A stretch of 64,000 nt of DNA, from positions 51,777-115,776 of the forward strand of contig MPDE01000014.1 in the NCBI GenBank assembly GCA_001874335.1. The letters are read 5' to 3'. The notes below the pieces were generated by a model. That model saw nothing but the letters and a program-made list of their open reading frames with translations, was not told the DNA's origin and did no database searches. This DNA comes from Bacteroidetes bacterium MedPE-SWsnd-G2. Lineage in GTDB: Bacteria > Bacteroidota > Bacteroidia > Flavobacteriales > Flavobacteriaceae. Shown here piece by piece: positions 1-9,181 of this stretch. A program made the position numbers and the translations under genes. Numbering within the stretch: position 1 is the stretch's first letter; the number at the start of each line of letters is the position of its first letter.

Positions 1-648
1 AAGGATGGTGATTTTGATGAAATTGCCAAAGCCTCTAACTATGTTGTTAGACCAGTAAATAGTGCTAAAGTTTTAGATGAAAATATTCCAACAGTTGGAA
101 GCCAAAGACAAATTGTAAAATGGACTTTCGATAAAGCTACTAAGGTTGGAGACGCTAAGCGTTTTGATGTTCCTGGTGGATTTGTTATCGCTGAGTTAGT
201 AGCTAAGCATGACGCAGGATTAATGTCTGCCGAAGCTGCTTCTGCTGCTGTGTTGCCTAAAATTAGAAACGAAAAGAAAGCAGAAATGATTAGAGCTAAA
301 ATAACAGCTACTAACCTTGACGATTTAGCTGCTAATAACAAACAGAGTGTTAGAACATCTTCTGCTGTTAATATGAAAACGCCAACCATTTCTGGAGCTG
401 GTCAAGAACCATTAGTTGTTGGTACAGCATTTGGATTAGCAGAAGGCGCAACTTCAGGATTAATTGATGGTGTTAAAGGTGTTTACATGATTCAAGTAAC
501 AAAAATTAATGATGTTACTAATTTAGACAACTACCAAGCTATGGCTAATAGATTAAGTAGAACAAGAACTGGAGCTGCTCAGGGAAAAGTTTTTCAAGCC
601 TTAGAGGATGCTGCAGAGATCGAAGATAATAGAGCTACGTTTTATTAA
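1..648 (+). CDS. PpiD/SurA-like peptidyl-prolyl isomerase, C-terminal part (5' end outside window)
   Basis: The frame is open from base 1 and ends in TAA at 646-648, so only the last 215 residues are seen. They resemble the C-terminal half of Bacteroidota PpiD-type foldases, inner-membrane-anchored periplasmic chaperones with a parvulin domain. There is a DFDEIAKAS segment near the start, a lysine- and alanine-rich helical stretch (EAASAAVLPKIRNEKKAEM) near residues 76-94, and a C-terminal helical tail. The parvulin core and membrane anchor would lie upstream. In flavobacteria such a gene commonly sits beside the GHMP kinase and HMG-CoA reductase pair, as here. The family call rests on this partial sequence and on context. 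Confidence 0.75.
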   Translation, partial: KDGDFDEIAKASNYVVRPVNSAKVLDENIPTVGSQRQIVKWTFDKATKVGDAKRFDVPGGFVIAELVAKHDAGLMSAEAASAAVLPKIRNEKKAEMIRAKITATNLDDLAANNKQSVRTSSAVNMKTPTISGAGQEPLVVGTAFGLAEGATSGLIDGVKGVYMIQVTKINDVTNLDNYQAMANRLSRTRTGAAQGKVFQALEDAAEIEDNRATFY

Positions 649-666
649 TTAGTAGTTTAAACTAAT

Positions 667-698
667 AAAAAAGCCATCTAAATTAGATGGCTTTTTTT
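667..698. terminator. bidirectional intrinsic terminator
   Basis: AAAAAAGCCATCT and AGATGGCTTTTTT form an inverted repeat around a short AT loop, with an A-run on one side and a T-run on the other. It therefore works on both strands. It sits between the stop of the foldase gene and the stop of the convergent GHMP kinase gene. Confidence 0.9.
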
Positions 699-701
699 AT
701 G

Positions 702-1604
702 CTATAAAATCAAATCTTGATAGGCTATTATGGTGAGATAGCCTTTAGATTGGAAATAGGGTGTTGGGTTGCGCTCTGAAGCCACTAATACAAAATCTCC
801 TCCCCATGCTCCTAAACTCTTAATTTGTCCGTTAAAGTCGTTAAAAAGGGCGTTTTGAATAGGAGTTTGGTTTGTCATCATAGCAATTAAATCTTCATGA
901 GATTTTAATAAGCTTTTAAACGTATCAAAATTTTGGGTGGATATGAGTTGCTCTGTTATTTGATTTAGAGCTTGTATCTCACTTGCTGTTGTTTTGTTAG
1001 CGTCCCTATAGGCTTTTATTCCTGTTCTGGAATTTTGTTTCTGATTGAGATGAACAAAGTATAATTTGTTTTTAAACTCAGGATTAAAAGCTACTTGTTG
1101 AGTTGTTGGGGAGCCATTAATTAACTCGTATGTAATAGGGAAATCATTTTGAGCGCATGCAATGTCATAGCCGCTTCCGCCAAAAGTAAGTGATAGCAAT
1201 TGGTACGGATCTACTTCAGCCCATTGTGCTATATTAGAAATTAAGGTAGATGACGTGCCCAAGCCCCAATCTATGGGAAAGTCTAATAGAGTTGCGATGG
1301 CGTAACCTTCAGCTTTACTTAGAAAATTTGGGTTTAATTGTTTAGCTTTTGATAAAATTTGAACTAACCTATTTGAAATCTCATCATCAAAACTGAGAGT
1401 TTCCAACTCATTTATAGGTATAATGCAATCAAACCATTTTTGGCCTTGATCATCTATACTCGTCCATTCTATAACAGCAGTATCAATGGGTTCTACGATT
1501 AAAGATTGACCTACGTTGGTTGGTAAAGCCAATGCCTTAGCGCCATCTAAAACCAAATATTCTCCGGTTATTAAAAGTTTTCCGTTACTATAAAAAGTTT
1601 GCAA
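702..1604 (-). CDS. GYDIA-family GHMP kinase (putative mevalonate-pathway kinase)
   Basis: This 300-residue protein is a small GHMP-fold kinase. Residues 11-20 (LITGEYLVLD) match the GHMP N-terminal motif, GLGTSS at 114-119 is the phosphate-binding motif 2, and GYDIA at 145-149 is the signature that names this Bacteroidota family. It starts 9 bp after HMG-CoA reductase on the same strand, so the two are probably co-transcribed. That pairing suggests it phosphorylates mevalonate or a later intermediate of isoprenoid synthesis. The substrate is inferred from context, not seen. The ATG at 1604 aligns well with the expected N-terminus. Confidence 0.85.
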   Translation of the reverse strand: MQTFYSNGKLLITGEYLVLDGAKALALPTNVGQSLIVEPIDTAVIEWTSIDDQGQKWFDCIIPINELETLSFDDEISNRLVQILSKAKQLNPNFLSKAEGYAIATLLDFPIDWGLGTSSTLISNIAQWAEVDPYQLLSLTFGGSGYDIACAQNDFPITYELINGSPTTQQVAFNPEFKNKLYFVHLNQKQNSRTGIKAYRDANKTTASEIQALNQITEQLISTQNFDTFKSLLKSHEDLIAMMTNQTPIQNALFNDFNGQIKSLGAWGGDFVLVASERNPTPYFQSKGYLTIIAYQDLIL

Positions 1605-1613
1605 AGTCTTTAA

Positions 1614-2927
1614 TTATTTAGTTTCTATTCGTAGGGCATTTAATGCTTCATACACTGCGCTATGACTAACTGGGTTGGTTTTGAAATGAGAAATAAGTGT
1701 TTCCTTTTCTTTAGTATTGGCTTCAAACTGATTTAAAATATTCATCAAATGCATTTTCATATGCCCTTGTTGTATACCTGTAGTCGTTAATGATCTTAAA
1801 GCAGCAAAATTTTGAGCCAAACCTGCTACAGCAACAATTTGCATCAGCTCTTTTGAAGATGGCTGGTGTAATAATTCTAAGCCCAGCTTCACCAAGGGAT
1901 GTAATCCTGTTAGCCCACCAACGGTTCCTAATGCTAACGGAATTTCAATCCAAAATGTGAATACACCGTCTTTTATTTTGGCATGAGTTAAACTTCGGTA
2001 TTTTCCTGTTCGTGATGCATAGGCGTGTATGCCAGCTTCAACAGCTCTAAAGTCATTTCCAGTAGCTAATACAACAGCATCAATACCATTCATTATACCC
2101 TTATTATGGGTTACAGCTCTAAAAGGTTCAACTTCTGCAATTTTTACCGCTTGAATAAATTTGTTTGCAAACTCTTCTCCAGGAATATTGGGGTTATCAC
2201 TAAGCTCAGAAACCTTGCAGCTCACCTCTGCACGCACCAAACAATCTGGAACATAATTAGAAAGAATACTCATTACTACTTCAATTGACGAAATCGATTC
2301 GTCTTCTGCAGCCAAACGTTTAAGTGTTGTAGCGAATTGCTCCAAACAAGAGTTAATGAAGTTTGCGCCCATGGCATCTAACGTCTCAAAAGTGGCATGT
2401 AATTGAAAGTAGTTATCTAAAGCATAAGATTTATCTTTTAGTTCAATATCCAGAATACCACCACCTCTCGCTTCCATATTCTTGGTTATTGGCTTAGCAT
2501 CTTCAATAAATATTGATTTATTAGTTTGGAAAAATGAATTCAATGTTTCAAAATCACCATCGTACATAAAATGCACATGCCCAATTTTTGTGGTAGAAAG
2601 CACTTTGGCTTTAAATCCGCCTTTGTCTTGCCAGAATTTTGCGGCTTTACTTGCGGCAGCAACAACCGAGCTTTCTTCAATAGCCATTGGTATAGTGTAA
2701 ATCTTGTCATTGATTACAAAATTTGGCGCTACACCCAGTGGTAGATAGTAATTAGTAATGGTGTTTTCAATGAATTCGTCATGCAATTGCTGCAACTTTT
2801 CATTGGTGTTCCAATACTGAGTTATGATATTTTTAGCATTTTCTTTATTGTGAAAATACGTCTCAACAATCCAATCAATTTTATTGTTTTTTGACAGTTT
2901 AGAAAACCCAGAAATACTTTTGCTCAT
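1614..2927 (-). CDS. mvaA: hydroxymethylglutaryl-CoA reductase, class II
   Basis: This 437-residue enzyme interconverts HMG-CoA and mevalonate. Class II (bacterial) features are visible: ENTI near residue 54, the IEESS substrate-loop glutamate near 84, NKGIMNG with the catalytic lysine, GNDFRAVEAG with the catalytic aspartate, and the QQGHMKMH histidine near the C-terminus. There is no N-terminal membrane domain. Family members are often auto-annotated as degradative, but the adjacent GHMP kinase argues for biosynthetic use in the mevalonate route to isoprenoids. An exact TATCTTTG promoter box lies about 20 bp upstream of the ATG on the minus strand. Confidence 0.95.
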   Translation of the reverse strand: MSKSISGFSKLSKNNKIDWIVETYFHNKENAKNIITQYWNTNEKLQQLHDEFIENTITNYYLPLGVAPNFVINDKIYTIPMAIEESSVVAAASKAAKFWQDKGGFKAKVLSTTKIGHVHFMYDGDFETLNSFFQTNKSIFIEDAKPITKNMEARGGGILDIELKDKSYALDNYFQLHATFETLDAMGANFINSCLEQFATTLKRLAAEDESISSIEVVMSILSNYVPDCLVRAEVSCKVSELSDNPNIPGEEFANKFIQAVKIAEVEPFRAVTHNKGIMNGIDAVVLATGNDFRAVEAGIHAYASRTGKYRSLTHAKIKDGVFTFWIEIPLALGTVGGLTGLHPLVKLGLELLHQPSSKELMQIVAVAGLAQNFAALRSLTTTGIQQGHMKMHLMNILNQFEANTKEKETLISHFKTNPVSHSAVYEALNALRIETK

Positions 2928-2947
2928 TCTTTAAAAATTTGATGTAA

Positions 2948-2955
2948 CAAAGATA
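2948..2955 (-). promoter_or_regulatory. predicted -7 promoter box of the HMG-CoA reductase operon
   Basis: Read on the minus strand this is TATCTTTG, an exact match to the Bacteroidota -7 consensus TAnnTTTG, about 20 bp before the start codon at 2927. No clear TTG -33 element is seen at the usual spacing. Confidence 0.55.
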
Positions 2956-3075
2956 GTGTTCTTGATAAGAATATTTTCTTACGATTGCCAATATTCGCTA
3001 TTAAACTGTTAAGAGTAGGGCGTAATTGCATAATTTTTAGTAAACTTGACAACATTTTGTCAAAAATTTACCTTA

Positions 3076-5307
3076 ATGCAATATTTAAAATATTTTGTAG
3101 TTGCACTCCTCTTTGCAACCACCTCGTTATCAGCTCAAAACAAAAACATAACTTTAGAAGAAATTTGGTCAGGATCGTTTAGAACAGAACGTTTACAATC
3201 ACTTCATTCCTTAAAAAATGGTCAGCAGTATGCGGTCTTAAATTTTAATCGAGCTTCTGGGGTATCAACAATAGATATTTTTGATTATAAAACACTTAAA
3301 AAAGTTGAGACTATAGTGTCTTCTGGTGATTTGGCATCGGTTCCTAGTTTTAGAGATTATACGTTTAGCGATGACGAATCAAAAGTACTATTGACTGTCG
3401 AGAGTCAACCAATTTACCGTAGATCGTCTTTAGGGAAGTTTGTGGTATACGATAGGGCTTCAAAACAAGTGACTTTGGTGTCTGAAGACAAAATTCAAGA
3501 ACCAACATTTTCTCCTGATGGAACCAAAGTGGCTTATGGTAAATCTAATAACCTTTTTGTATTTGATTTAGCCACTAATAAAACAACTCAGCTTACATTT
3601 GATGGGAAGTTTAATGAGATAATTAATGGTATAACCGACTGGGTTTACGAAGAAGAATTTAGTTTTGTTAGAGCATTTGAATGGAATGCTGACGGCACTA
3701 AAATTGCATACATAAGATTTGATGAAACTAAGGTGCCAGAATTCTCAATGGACATTTATGGTTCTAAATTATACCAAACACAACAGGTGTTTAAATACCC
3801 TAAAGCCGGTGAGGAAAATGCTGTTGTTTCACTTCATGTTTATGATGTAAAGACAAATTCATCAAATGAAGTAAAAGTAAGTAAGAACTATTCAGACTTT
3901 TACATTCCGAGAATTAAATGGACCAAGGAAGCCGATTTATTAAGTGCACAATATTTAAACAGACATCAAAACGAATTAGACTTATGGATTATTGATGCCA
4001 GTTCTAATTCAACTCAATTGGTGTTAGAAGAAAAAGATGCTGCCTATGTTGACGTGACTTTTGATCTTACATTTTTAAATGACAATAGCTTTATTTGGAC
4101 TAGTGAGTTGAGCGGATTTAATCATATTTTTCACTATGACATTACTGGAAAATTAATCAATCAAATTACTAAAGGAAACTGGGAAGTCACTAATTATTAC
4201 GGTTACGAGCCTAAATCTAAAACTATTTATTACCAATCTGTAGAAAACGGATCTATAAATAGAGATGTGTATAGTATCGGACTTTCAGGAAAAAATAAAA
4301 AACGTTTAACGACGAGAGAAGGAACAAGTCGAGCGGCTTTTAGTGCCGATTTTTCATATTTTATTAATACATTTTCAAGCGCAACAACGCCACCAGAATA
4401 CACCTTAAACAGTGCAAAAACTGGTAAAATGATTAAGAGCATAAAGGATAATGATAAACTTGCTCAAAAATTATTGGATTATAAAACCTCTAAAAAAGAG
4501 TTTAGCACAATCAATGTTAATGGAAACGATTTGAATATGTGGATGATCAAACCCTCTAATTTCGATTCAAATAAAAAATATCCATTGTTTATGACTCAAT
4601 ATTCTGGTCCAGGTTCACAAAGTGTATCTAATTCTTGGAATGGGTCTAACGATTATTGGTATCAACATTTAGCTCAAGAAGGCTATGTTGTAGTATGTAT
4701 TGATGGTCGTGGTACTGGTTTTAAAGGTGCAGAGTTTAAAAAGGTTACTCAAAAAGAATTGGGGAAATACGAATTAGAAGATCAAATTCAAGCTGCAAAA
4801 CAATTAGGAGAATTAGCGTATATTGATGCGGATAAAATTGGAATCTGGGGTTGGAGCTTTGGTGGATTTATGAGTAGTAATGCGCTTTTTAAAGGAAATG
4901 ATGTGTTTTCAATGGCTATTGCTGTTGCTCCTGTGACGAGCTGGAGGTATTATGATACGGTTTACACCGAAAGATATATGACCACACCACAAGAAAATCC
5001 GTCAGGTTATGATGAGAATTCTCCAATAAATCATGTCAATAAATTAAAAGGAGACTTTTTATTAGTACATGGTTCGGCAGATGATAATGTGCATTTACAA
5101 AACACTATGGCAATGGTTGAGGCATTAATTCAGGCAGATAAACAGTTTGAATGGATGATTTACCCAGATGATAATCATGGTATTTACGGTGGTAATACAA
5201 GATTGCACCTGTATAAAAAGATGACTAATTTTATTCATGATAAATTAGGCACAGAAAGAGAGGCTGTTCAAGCCAATGAAAAGGAAGAAGTGAAAATTAA
5301 AGGATAA
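3076..5307 (+). CDS. dipeptidyl-peptidase IV family serine peptidase (S9B)
   Basis: The protein has about 743 residues from the ATG at 3076; an upstream in-frame TTG at 3046 would add ten residues before a clear signal peptide (MQYLKYFVVALLFATTSLSAQ), so it was not used. An N-terminal beta-propeller is followed by an alpha/beta-hydrolase domain. The nucleophile is Ser594 in GWSFGG, with Asp669 in GSADDNVH and His701 in DDNHG, at the same 32-residue Asp-His spacing as human DPP4. The propeller keeps the WVYEEEF double-glutamate that binds the substrate N-terminus. It should release X-Pro or X-Ala dipeptides in the periplasm, and two peptide transporters follow immediately. Confidence 0.93.
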   Translation: MQYLKYFVVALLFATTSLSAQNKNITLEEIWSGSFRTERLQSLHSLKNGQQYAVLNFNRASGVSTIDIFDYKTLKKVETIVSSGDLASVPSFRDYTFSDDESKVLLTVESQPIYRRSSLGKFVVYDRASKQVTLVSEDKIQEPTFSPDGTKVAYGKSNNLFVFDLATNKTTQLTFDGKFNEIINGITDWVYEEEFSFVRAFEWNADGTKIAYIRFDETKVPEFSMDIYGSKLYQTQQVFKYPKAGEENAVVSLHVYDVKTNSSNEVKVSKNYSDFYIPRIKWTKEADLLSAQYLNRHQNELDLWIIDASSNSTQLVLEEKDAAYVDVTFDLTFLNDNSFIWTSELSGFNHIFHYDITGKLINQITKGNWEVTNYYGYEPKSKTIYYQSVENGSINRDVYSIGLSGKNKKRLTTREGTSRAAFSADFSYFINTFSSATTPPEYTLNSAKTGKMIKSIKDNDKLAQKLLDYKTSKKEFSTINVNGNDLNMWMIKPSNFDSNKKYPLFMTQYSGPGSQSVSNSWNGSNDYWYQHLAQEGYVVVCIDGRGTGFKGAEFKKVTQKELGKYELEDQIQAAKQLGELAYIDADKIGIWGWSFGGFMSSNALFKGNDVFSMAIAVAPVTSWRYYDTVYTERYMTTPQENPSGYDENSPINHVNKLKGDFLLVHGSADDNVHLQNTMAMVEALIQADKQFEWMIYPDDNHGIYGGNTRLHLYKKMTNFIHDKLGTEREAVQANEKEEVKIKG

Positions 5308-5328
5308 ACTAACTAACTTAATTAATAT

Positions 5329-6708
5329 ATGTCAACAGCAGTAAAACAAGAGGAATTTTTTGGGCACCCAAAAGGGTTATTTGTGTTATTTTTTACAGAA
5401 ATGTGGGAACGTTTTTCCTATTATGGAATGCGCGCAATTTTGGTATTGTATTTAGTAGCACAAACAGATACTTCAAATGCTGGTTTAGGTTGGACCAACG
5501 TTGAGGCATTATCACTTTACGGATGGTATACCATGTTGGTATATGTAGCTTCTATTCCTGGAGGTTGGATTGCAGATAAGTTTTTAGGGCAGAAAAAATC
5601 GGTTTTATACGGTGGTATTTTATTGGTTGCAGGACATAGCGTATTGGCCATTGAGCAAATGTGGGCCTTTTATAGTGGTCTTGGTTTAATCATTGCCGGA
5701 GTAGGAATGTTAAAACCAAATATTTCTACCATGGTAGGAGGATTGTATAAGCAAGGTGATATTAGAAGAGATAAAGGGTTTACAATTTTTTATATCGGAA
5801 TTAATGTAGGTGCATTTTTATCGAGTTTAATTGTAGGTTATGTCGGTGAGGTTCATGGATGGCATTACGGATTTGGTCTAGCGGGTATTGGTATGGCATT
5901 GGGTTTAATCCAATATGTTATAGGTCAAAAACATTTGGCATCTGTTGGAGGGTTTTTAGGTGAATCTAAAGATGAAGCAGACAAGGAATTAATGAATAAA
6001 CCACTAACCAAAATTGAAAAAGATAGAGTAGTAGTATTATTTATTTCATTTTTATTGGTAATCGTGTTCTGGGGGGCATTTGAGCAAGCTGGTGGTTTAA
6101 TGAATATTTATGCAATGGAAAACACGAACAGAATGTTGTTAGGTTGGGAAGTTCCAGCATCTTGGTTCCAATCGTTAAATGCAATGTTTATTATCCTTTT
6201 AGGGACTTCTGTTGCTGGTTTTTGGGCAAGTAGAAAATTAAAAGGAAAAGTTTCTACCTCTCTTTATAAAATGATCATTGGTTTGATAATAATGGGAACA
6301 GGTTTCTTCTTTATGTCAGCAGCTTCTACTCAATTTGAAAGTACTGGTTCTTCTGCTATGTACTGGTTAGTATTAGCATATTTATTTCATACTGTTGGAG
6401 AGCTTTGTATTTCTCCTGTAGCATTGTCTTATATTACAAAATTAGCTCCTGTAAAATATGCATCTTTAATGATGGGTGTGTATTTTGCCATGACTGGTTT
6501 CGGAAATAAATTAGCAGGACTTTTAGGGGAATCTGCTTCGGAATTAGGAGAATTTAAAATCTTTACAGGAATAGCAATATTCTGCGTGATTTTCGGTGTT
6601 CTTGTATTGTCTCTTCGAGGTAGGTTAGAACGCTTAACACATGGTGCAGAGGACAACGAAGGAACAATAAACGAAGAAGCTGAAGGCTTTGAATTAGCTG
6701 ACAATTAA
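5329..6708 (+). CDS. proton-dependent oligopeptide transporter (POT/PTR2 family), 459 aa
   Basis: This is an inner-membrane major-facilitator symporter for di- and tripeptides. The POT signature ExxERFxYYG appears as EMWERFSYYGMR at residues 24-35. It is followed by about 12-14 hydrophobic segments, the conserved GxxKPN-like segment (VGMLKPNIST) and a late FHTVGELCISPVALSY stretch typical of the family. It starts 21 bp after the DPP-IV gene and is probably in the same transcript. A second, longer POT gene follows, so the pair could differ in peptide specificity. Confidence 0.93.
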   Translation: MSTAVKQEEFFGHPKGLFVLFFTEMWERFSYYGMRAILVLYLVAQTDTSNAGLGWTNVEALSLYGWYTMLVYVASIPGGWIADKFLGQKKSVLYGGILLVAGHSVLAIEQMWAFYSGLGLIIAGVGMLKPNISTMVGGLYKQGDIRRDKGFTIFYIGINVGAFLSSLIVGYVGEVHGWHYGFGLAGIGMALGLIQYVIGQKHLASVGGFLGESKDEADKELMNKPLTKIEKDRVVVLFISFLLVIVFWGAFEQAGGLMNIYAMENTNRMLLGWEVPASWFQSLNAMFIILLGTSVAGFWASRKLKGKVSTSLYKMIIGLIIMGTGFFFMSAASTQFESTGSSAMYWLVLAYLFHTVGELCISPVALSYITKLAPVKYASLMMGVYFAMTGFGNKLAGLLGESASELGEFKIFTGIAIFCVIFGVLVLSLRGRLERLTHGAEDNEGTINEEAEGFELADN

Positions 6709-6759
6709 TAGTTACCATTTATTAAGTCAGAAATTTAAATTACAAAACTTTTATATTTT

Positions 6760-8538
6760 ATGAATACTGATATTCAGAACCTTTTTAAGGACAAGGTACT
6801 TGGTCATCCTGCGGGCCTATTTGTTTTATTTTTTACAGAAATGTGGGAACGATTTTCGTTCTATGGAATGCGAGTTCTATTAGTGAACTTCTTGACTATG
6901 GCGGCAGTTGGTTCAAACCCAGGATGGGGATGGTCTGCTGAAAACGCTACGGCCTTGTTTGGTACTTATGCCATGTTATTATATATCACTCCAATTGTTG
7001 GAGGGGTAATAGCAGATAAAATTACGGGTTACCGTTGGGCCGTTATAATTGGGTCTATTATTATGGCTTTAGGACACGCGTCTATGGCATTAGAAACCGA
7101 GTTTTCTCTCTATTTAGGATTGGCCTTGTTAGTTATTGGTACAGGGTTTTTTAAACCAAACATTACGTCTATTATTTCAGAAATGTACAAGGAGAATCCT
7201 GAGAAAAAAGATGGTGCCTATACCATTTTCTACATGGGAGTAAATGCCGGTGCATTCTTCGGGATGATGCTTTGTGGTTATTTAGCTGAAAAAGTAGGAT
7301 GGGCTTACGGATTTGGTTTAGCCGGAATCTTTATGTTGTTAGGAACATTACAGTTTGCGTTCTCCGGAAAATTATTCGGACAAATTGGAGCTAAGCCTTC
7401 AAAAGAATACGAAGTAGAGTTGCCTCAAGATATTAACGAAAAACATGCCGTAGATAGATCTGAAGAAAAAGACGTTGAAAAAGAAAATCCATTTACAGTT
7501 TTAGATAAAGTTTTAATCGTAATATCGGCCGTTATTGGTTTAGGATATGCTATTAACGATCCAATGTCTAAAATTGCAGGAATAGATATGTTTTCTGCTT
7601 TTGAAATGGCTGGTTTAGACGGTCAATATGTTGCTGTATTGGTCGCGTTGGCATTGTTTTTATACCTTGTTATAGGTAGAATAATGAGATATACCGTAGT
7701 TGTAAGGGATAGAATGTTTGCATTTATCATTTTTGCATTTTTCACGGTTTTCTTTTGGATGTGTTTTGAACAAGGGGCATCATCATTAGTATTGTTTGCA
7801 AGAGATAATGTAGACAGAGTATTAACCGGAGATTCTGCCTTAATATTTAATGTGATTAATTCATTATTAACGGTTATTCCATTACTAATTATTACTTATG
7901 TTCTTTATGTGTTATGGAATAAAACGTATAGTAAAATTCCATTGTCAAATGTTGTTCTTGTAGTGTGCTTTGCCTTAATGTGGGGTATTGTAATTTGGAT
8001 GCTTAACAGAGAATTTGCTGCTGATACATCTGAGATTACAGTGTCATGGTTTAGTATTTTAAATTCATTCTTTATCATTGTGTTTGCTTCTATGTTCTCA
8101 AAATGGTGGGAGTCTAAGTACAACCCGACTGCAGCAAATAAATATGCCTTTGGTTTAATTATCATGGCTATTGGATTTGGCTTACTTGCATTTGGATCTT
8201 ACGGCATTCACGAGGGTGTGAAAGTAAGTATGATGTGGTTAATATTTGCCTATTTATTCCATACCCTTGGAGAGCTTTGCTTATCTCCTGTAGGTCTTTC
8301 ATATGTTAGTAAATTAGTACCAGCACGAATGATTGCCTTAATGTTTGGTATGTGGTACTTGGCTATTGCTATTGGTAATAAATTGGCTGCAGTATTAGGT
8401 GGGCAAATTGAGAATATTACCAAAGAATACAGTTTATCTACCTTCTTTTTAATATTCACGATTGTTCCTGTAATTGCCGGACTTGTAATTATGGCTCTTA
8501 ATCCAGCCTTAAAGAAATTAATGCACGGTGTAAAATAA
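6760..8538 (+). CDS. proton-dependent oligopeptide transporter (POT/PTR2 family), 592 aa
   Basis: This second POT carrier has EMWERFSFYGMR at residues 27-38, TGFFKPNITS and the FHTLGELCLSPVGLSY region. It is about 130 residues longer than its neighbour. The extra length lies in the middle, where a charged linker (around residues 215-240, rich in Glu and Lys) and extra hydrophobic helices separate the two six-helix bundles. Such enlarged POTs are common in Bacteroidota. It probably arose by duplication of the same ancestor as the preceding gene and has since diverged. The likely role is uptake of dipeptides released by the upstream peptidase. Confidence 0.93.
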   Translation: MNTDIQNLFKDKVLGHPAGLFVLFFTEMWERFSFYGMRVLLVNFLTMAAVGSNPGWGWSAENATALFGTYAMLLYITPIVGGVIADKITGYRWAVIIGSIIMALGHASMALETEFSLYLGLALLVIGTGFFKPNITSIISEMYKENPEKKDGAYTIFYMGVNAGAFFGMMLCGYLAEKVGWAYGFGLAGIFMLLGTLQFAFSGKLFGQIGAKPSKEYEVELPQDINEKHAVDRSEEKDVEKENPFTVLDKVLIVISAVIGLGYAINDPMSKIAGIDMFSAFEMAGLDGQYVAVLVALALFLYLVIGRIMRYTVVVRDRMFAFIIFAFFTVFFWMCFEQGASSLVLFARDNVDRVLTGDSALIFNVINSLLTVIPLLIITYVLYVLWNKTYSKIPLSNVVLVVCFALMWGIVIWMLNREFAADTSEITVSWFSILNSFFIIVFASMFSKWWESKYNPTAANKYAFGLIIMAIGFGLLAFGSYGIHEGVKVSMMWLIFAYLFHTLGELCLSPVGLSYVSKLVPARMIALMFGMWYLAIAIGNKLAAVLGGQIENITKEYSLSTFFLIFTIVPVIAGLVIMALNPALKKLMHGVK

Positions 8539-8625
8539 CGGTAAATAGTAAGGGTTTATCCCTGAAATTACTGAGGCTTAAAAGATTTTAGTAAGTTTAA
8601 AGTATTAATTCGAACAAATACTATT

Positions 8626-9177
8626 ATGAAAAAGATAATAACATTAGTGCTGTTTGCTGTATTTGTAAATAGTTATGCGCAACAAAATACGATCAATTGG
8701 GTGACTCTTGATGAGGCTATTAAATTGCAAGCTAAATCACCAAAGAAAATAATGATGGATGTTTACACCAATTGGTGCGGTCCATGTAAGATGTTAGATA
8801 AAAACACCTTTCATAATCCTGACGTTGTAGATTATGTCAATAAAAACTTCTATGCTGTAAAGTTTAATGCAGAAGGGAATGATGTAATTAACTTTAAGGG
8901 TAACACATTTTCAAATTCGGGTTATGACCCGGCGTTGGCAAATAGAAGAAATAGTGCCCATGAGTTTACAAGCTTTTTGAAGGTTAGAGCCTATCCAACA
9001 ATTGTGTTTTTTGATGAAAACTTAGATGTTATTGCGCCTGTAAGAGGCTATCAAAAGCCACAACAGTTAGAATTATATTTAAAATTATTTAACTCAGATG
9101 ATTATCAAAGTATGAGTACGCAAGAAGATTTTAATGCGTATTACAATTCTTTTACACCAACATTTAGAGGTAAATAA
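8626..9177 (+). CDS. secreted thioredoxin-fold protein
   Basis: This 183-residue protein has a signal peptide (MKKIITLVLFAVFVNSYAQ) and a thioredoxin domain with WCGPCK at residues 50-55, the redox-active CxxC. The segment KIMMDVYTNWCGPC resembles the DsbD-gamma or DUF255-like thioredoxins found in Bacteroidota periplasms. A cis-proline region (RAYPTIVFFDE) is present. It probably reduces or isomerises periplasmic disulfides, but the partner is unknown. It lies 87 bp after the POT gene. A strong terminator follows, embedded in the 3' end of the convergent comEC gene. Confidence 0.88.
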   Translation: MKKIITLVLFAVFVNSYAQQNTINWVTLDEAIKLQAKSPKKIMMDVYTNWCGPCKMLDKNTFHNPDVVDYVNKNFYAVKFNAEGNDVINFKGNTFSNSGYDPALANRRNSAHEFTSFLKVRAYPTIVFFDENLDVIAPVRGYQKPQQLELYLKLFNSDDYQSMSTQEDFNAYYNSFTPTFRGK

Positions 9178-9181
9178 CTAA

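Noticed and set aside
3046..3075. Upstream TTG start for the DPP-IV gene
   Set aside because: It would place ten polar residues before a clean signal peptide, and the ATG at 3076 explains the leader.
6429..6704. 91-residue minus-strand frame in the first POT gene
   Set aside because: It is a shadow of the transporter reading frame on the other strand, with no signal, motif or partner.
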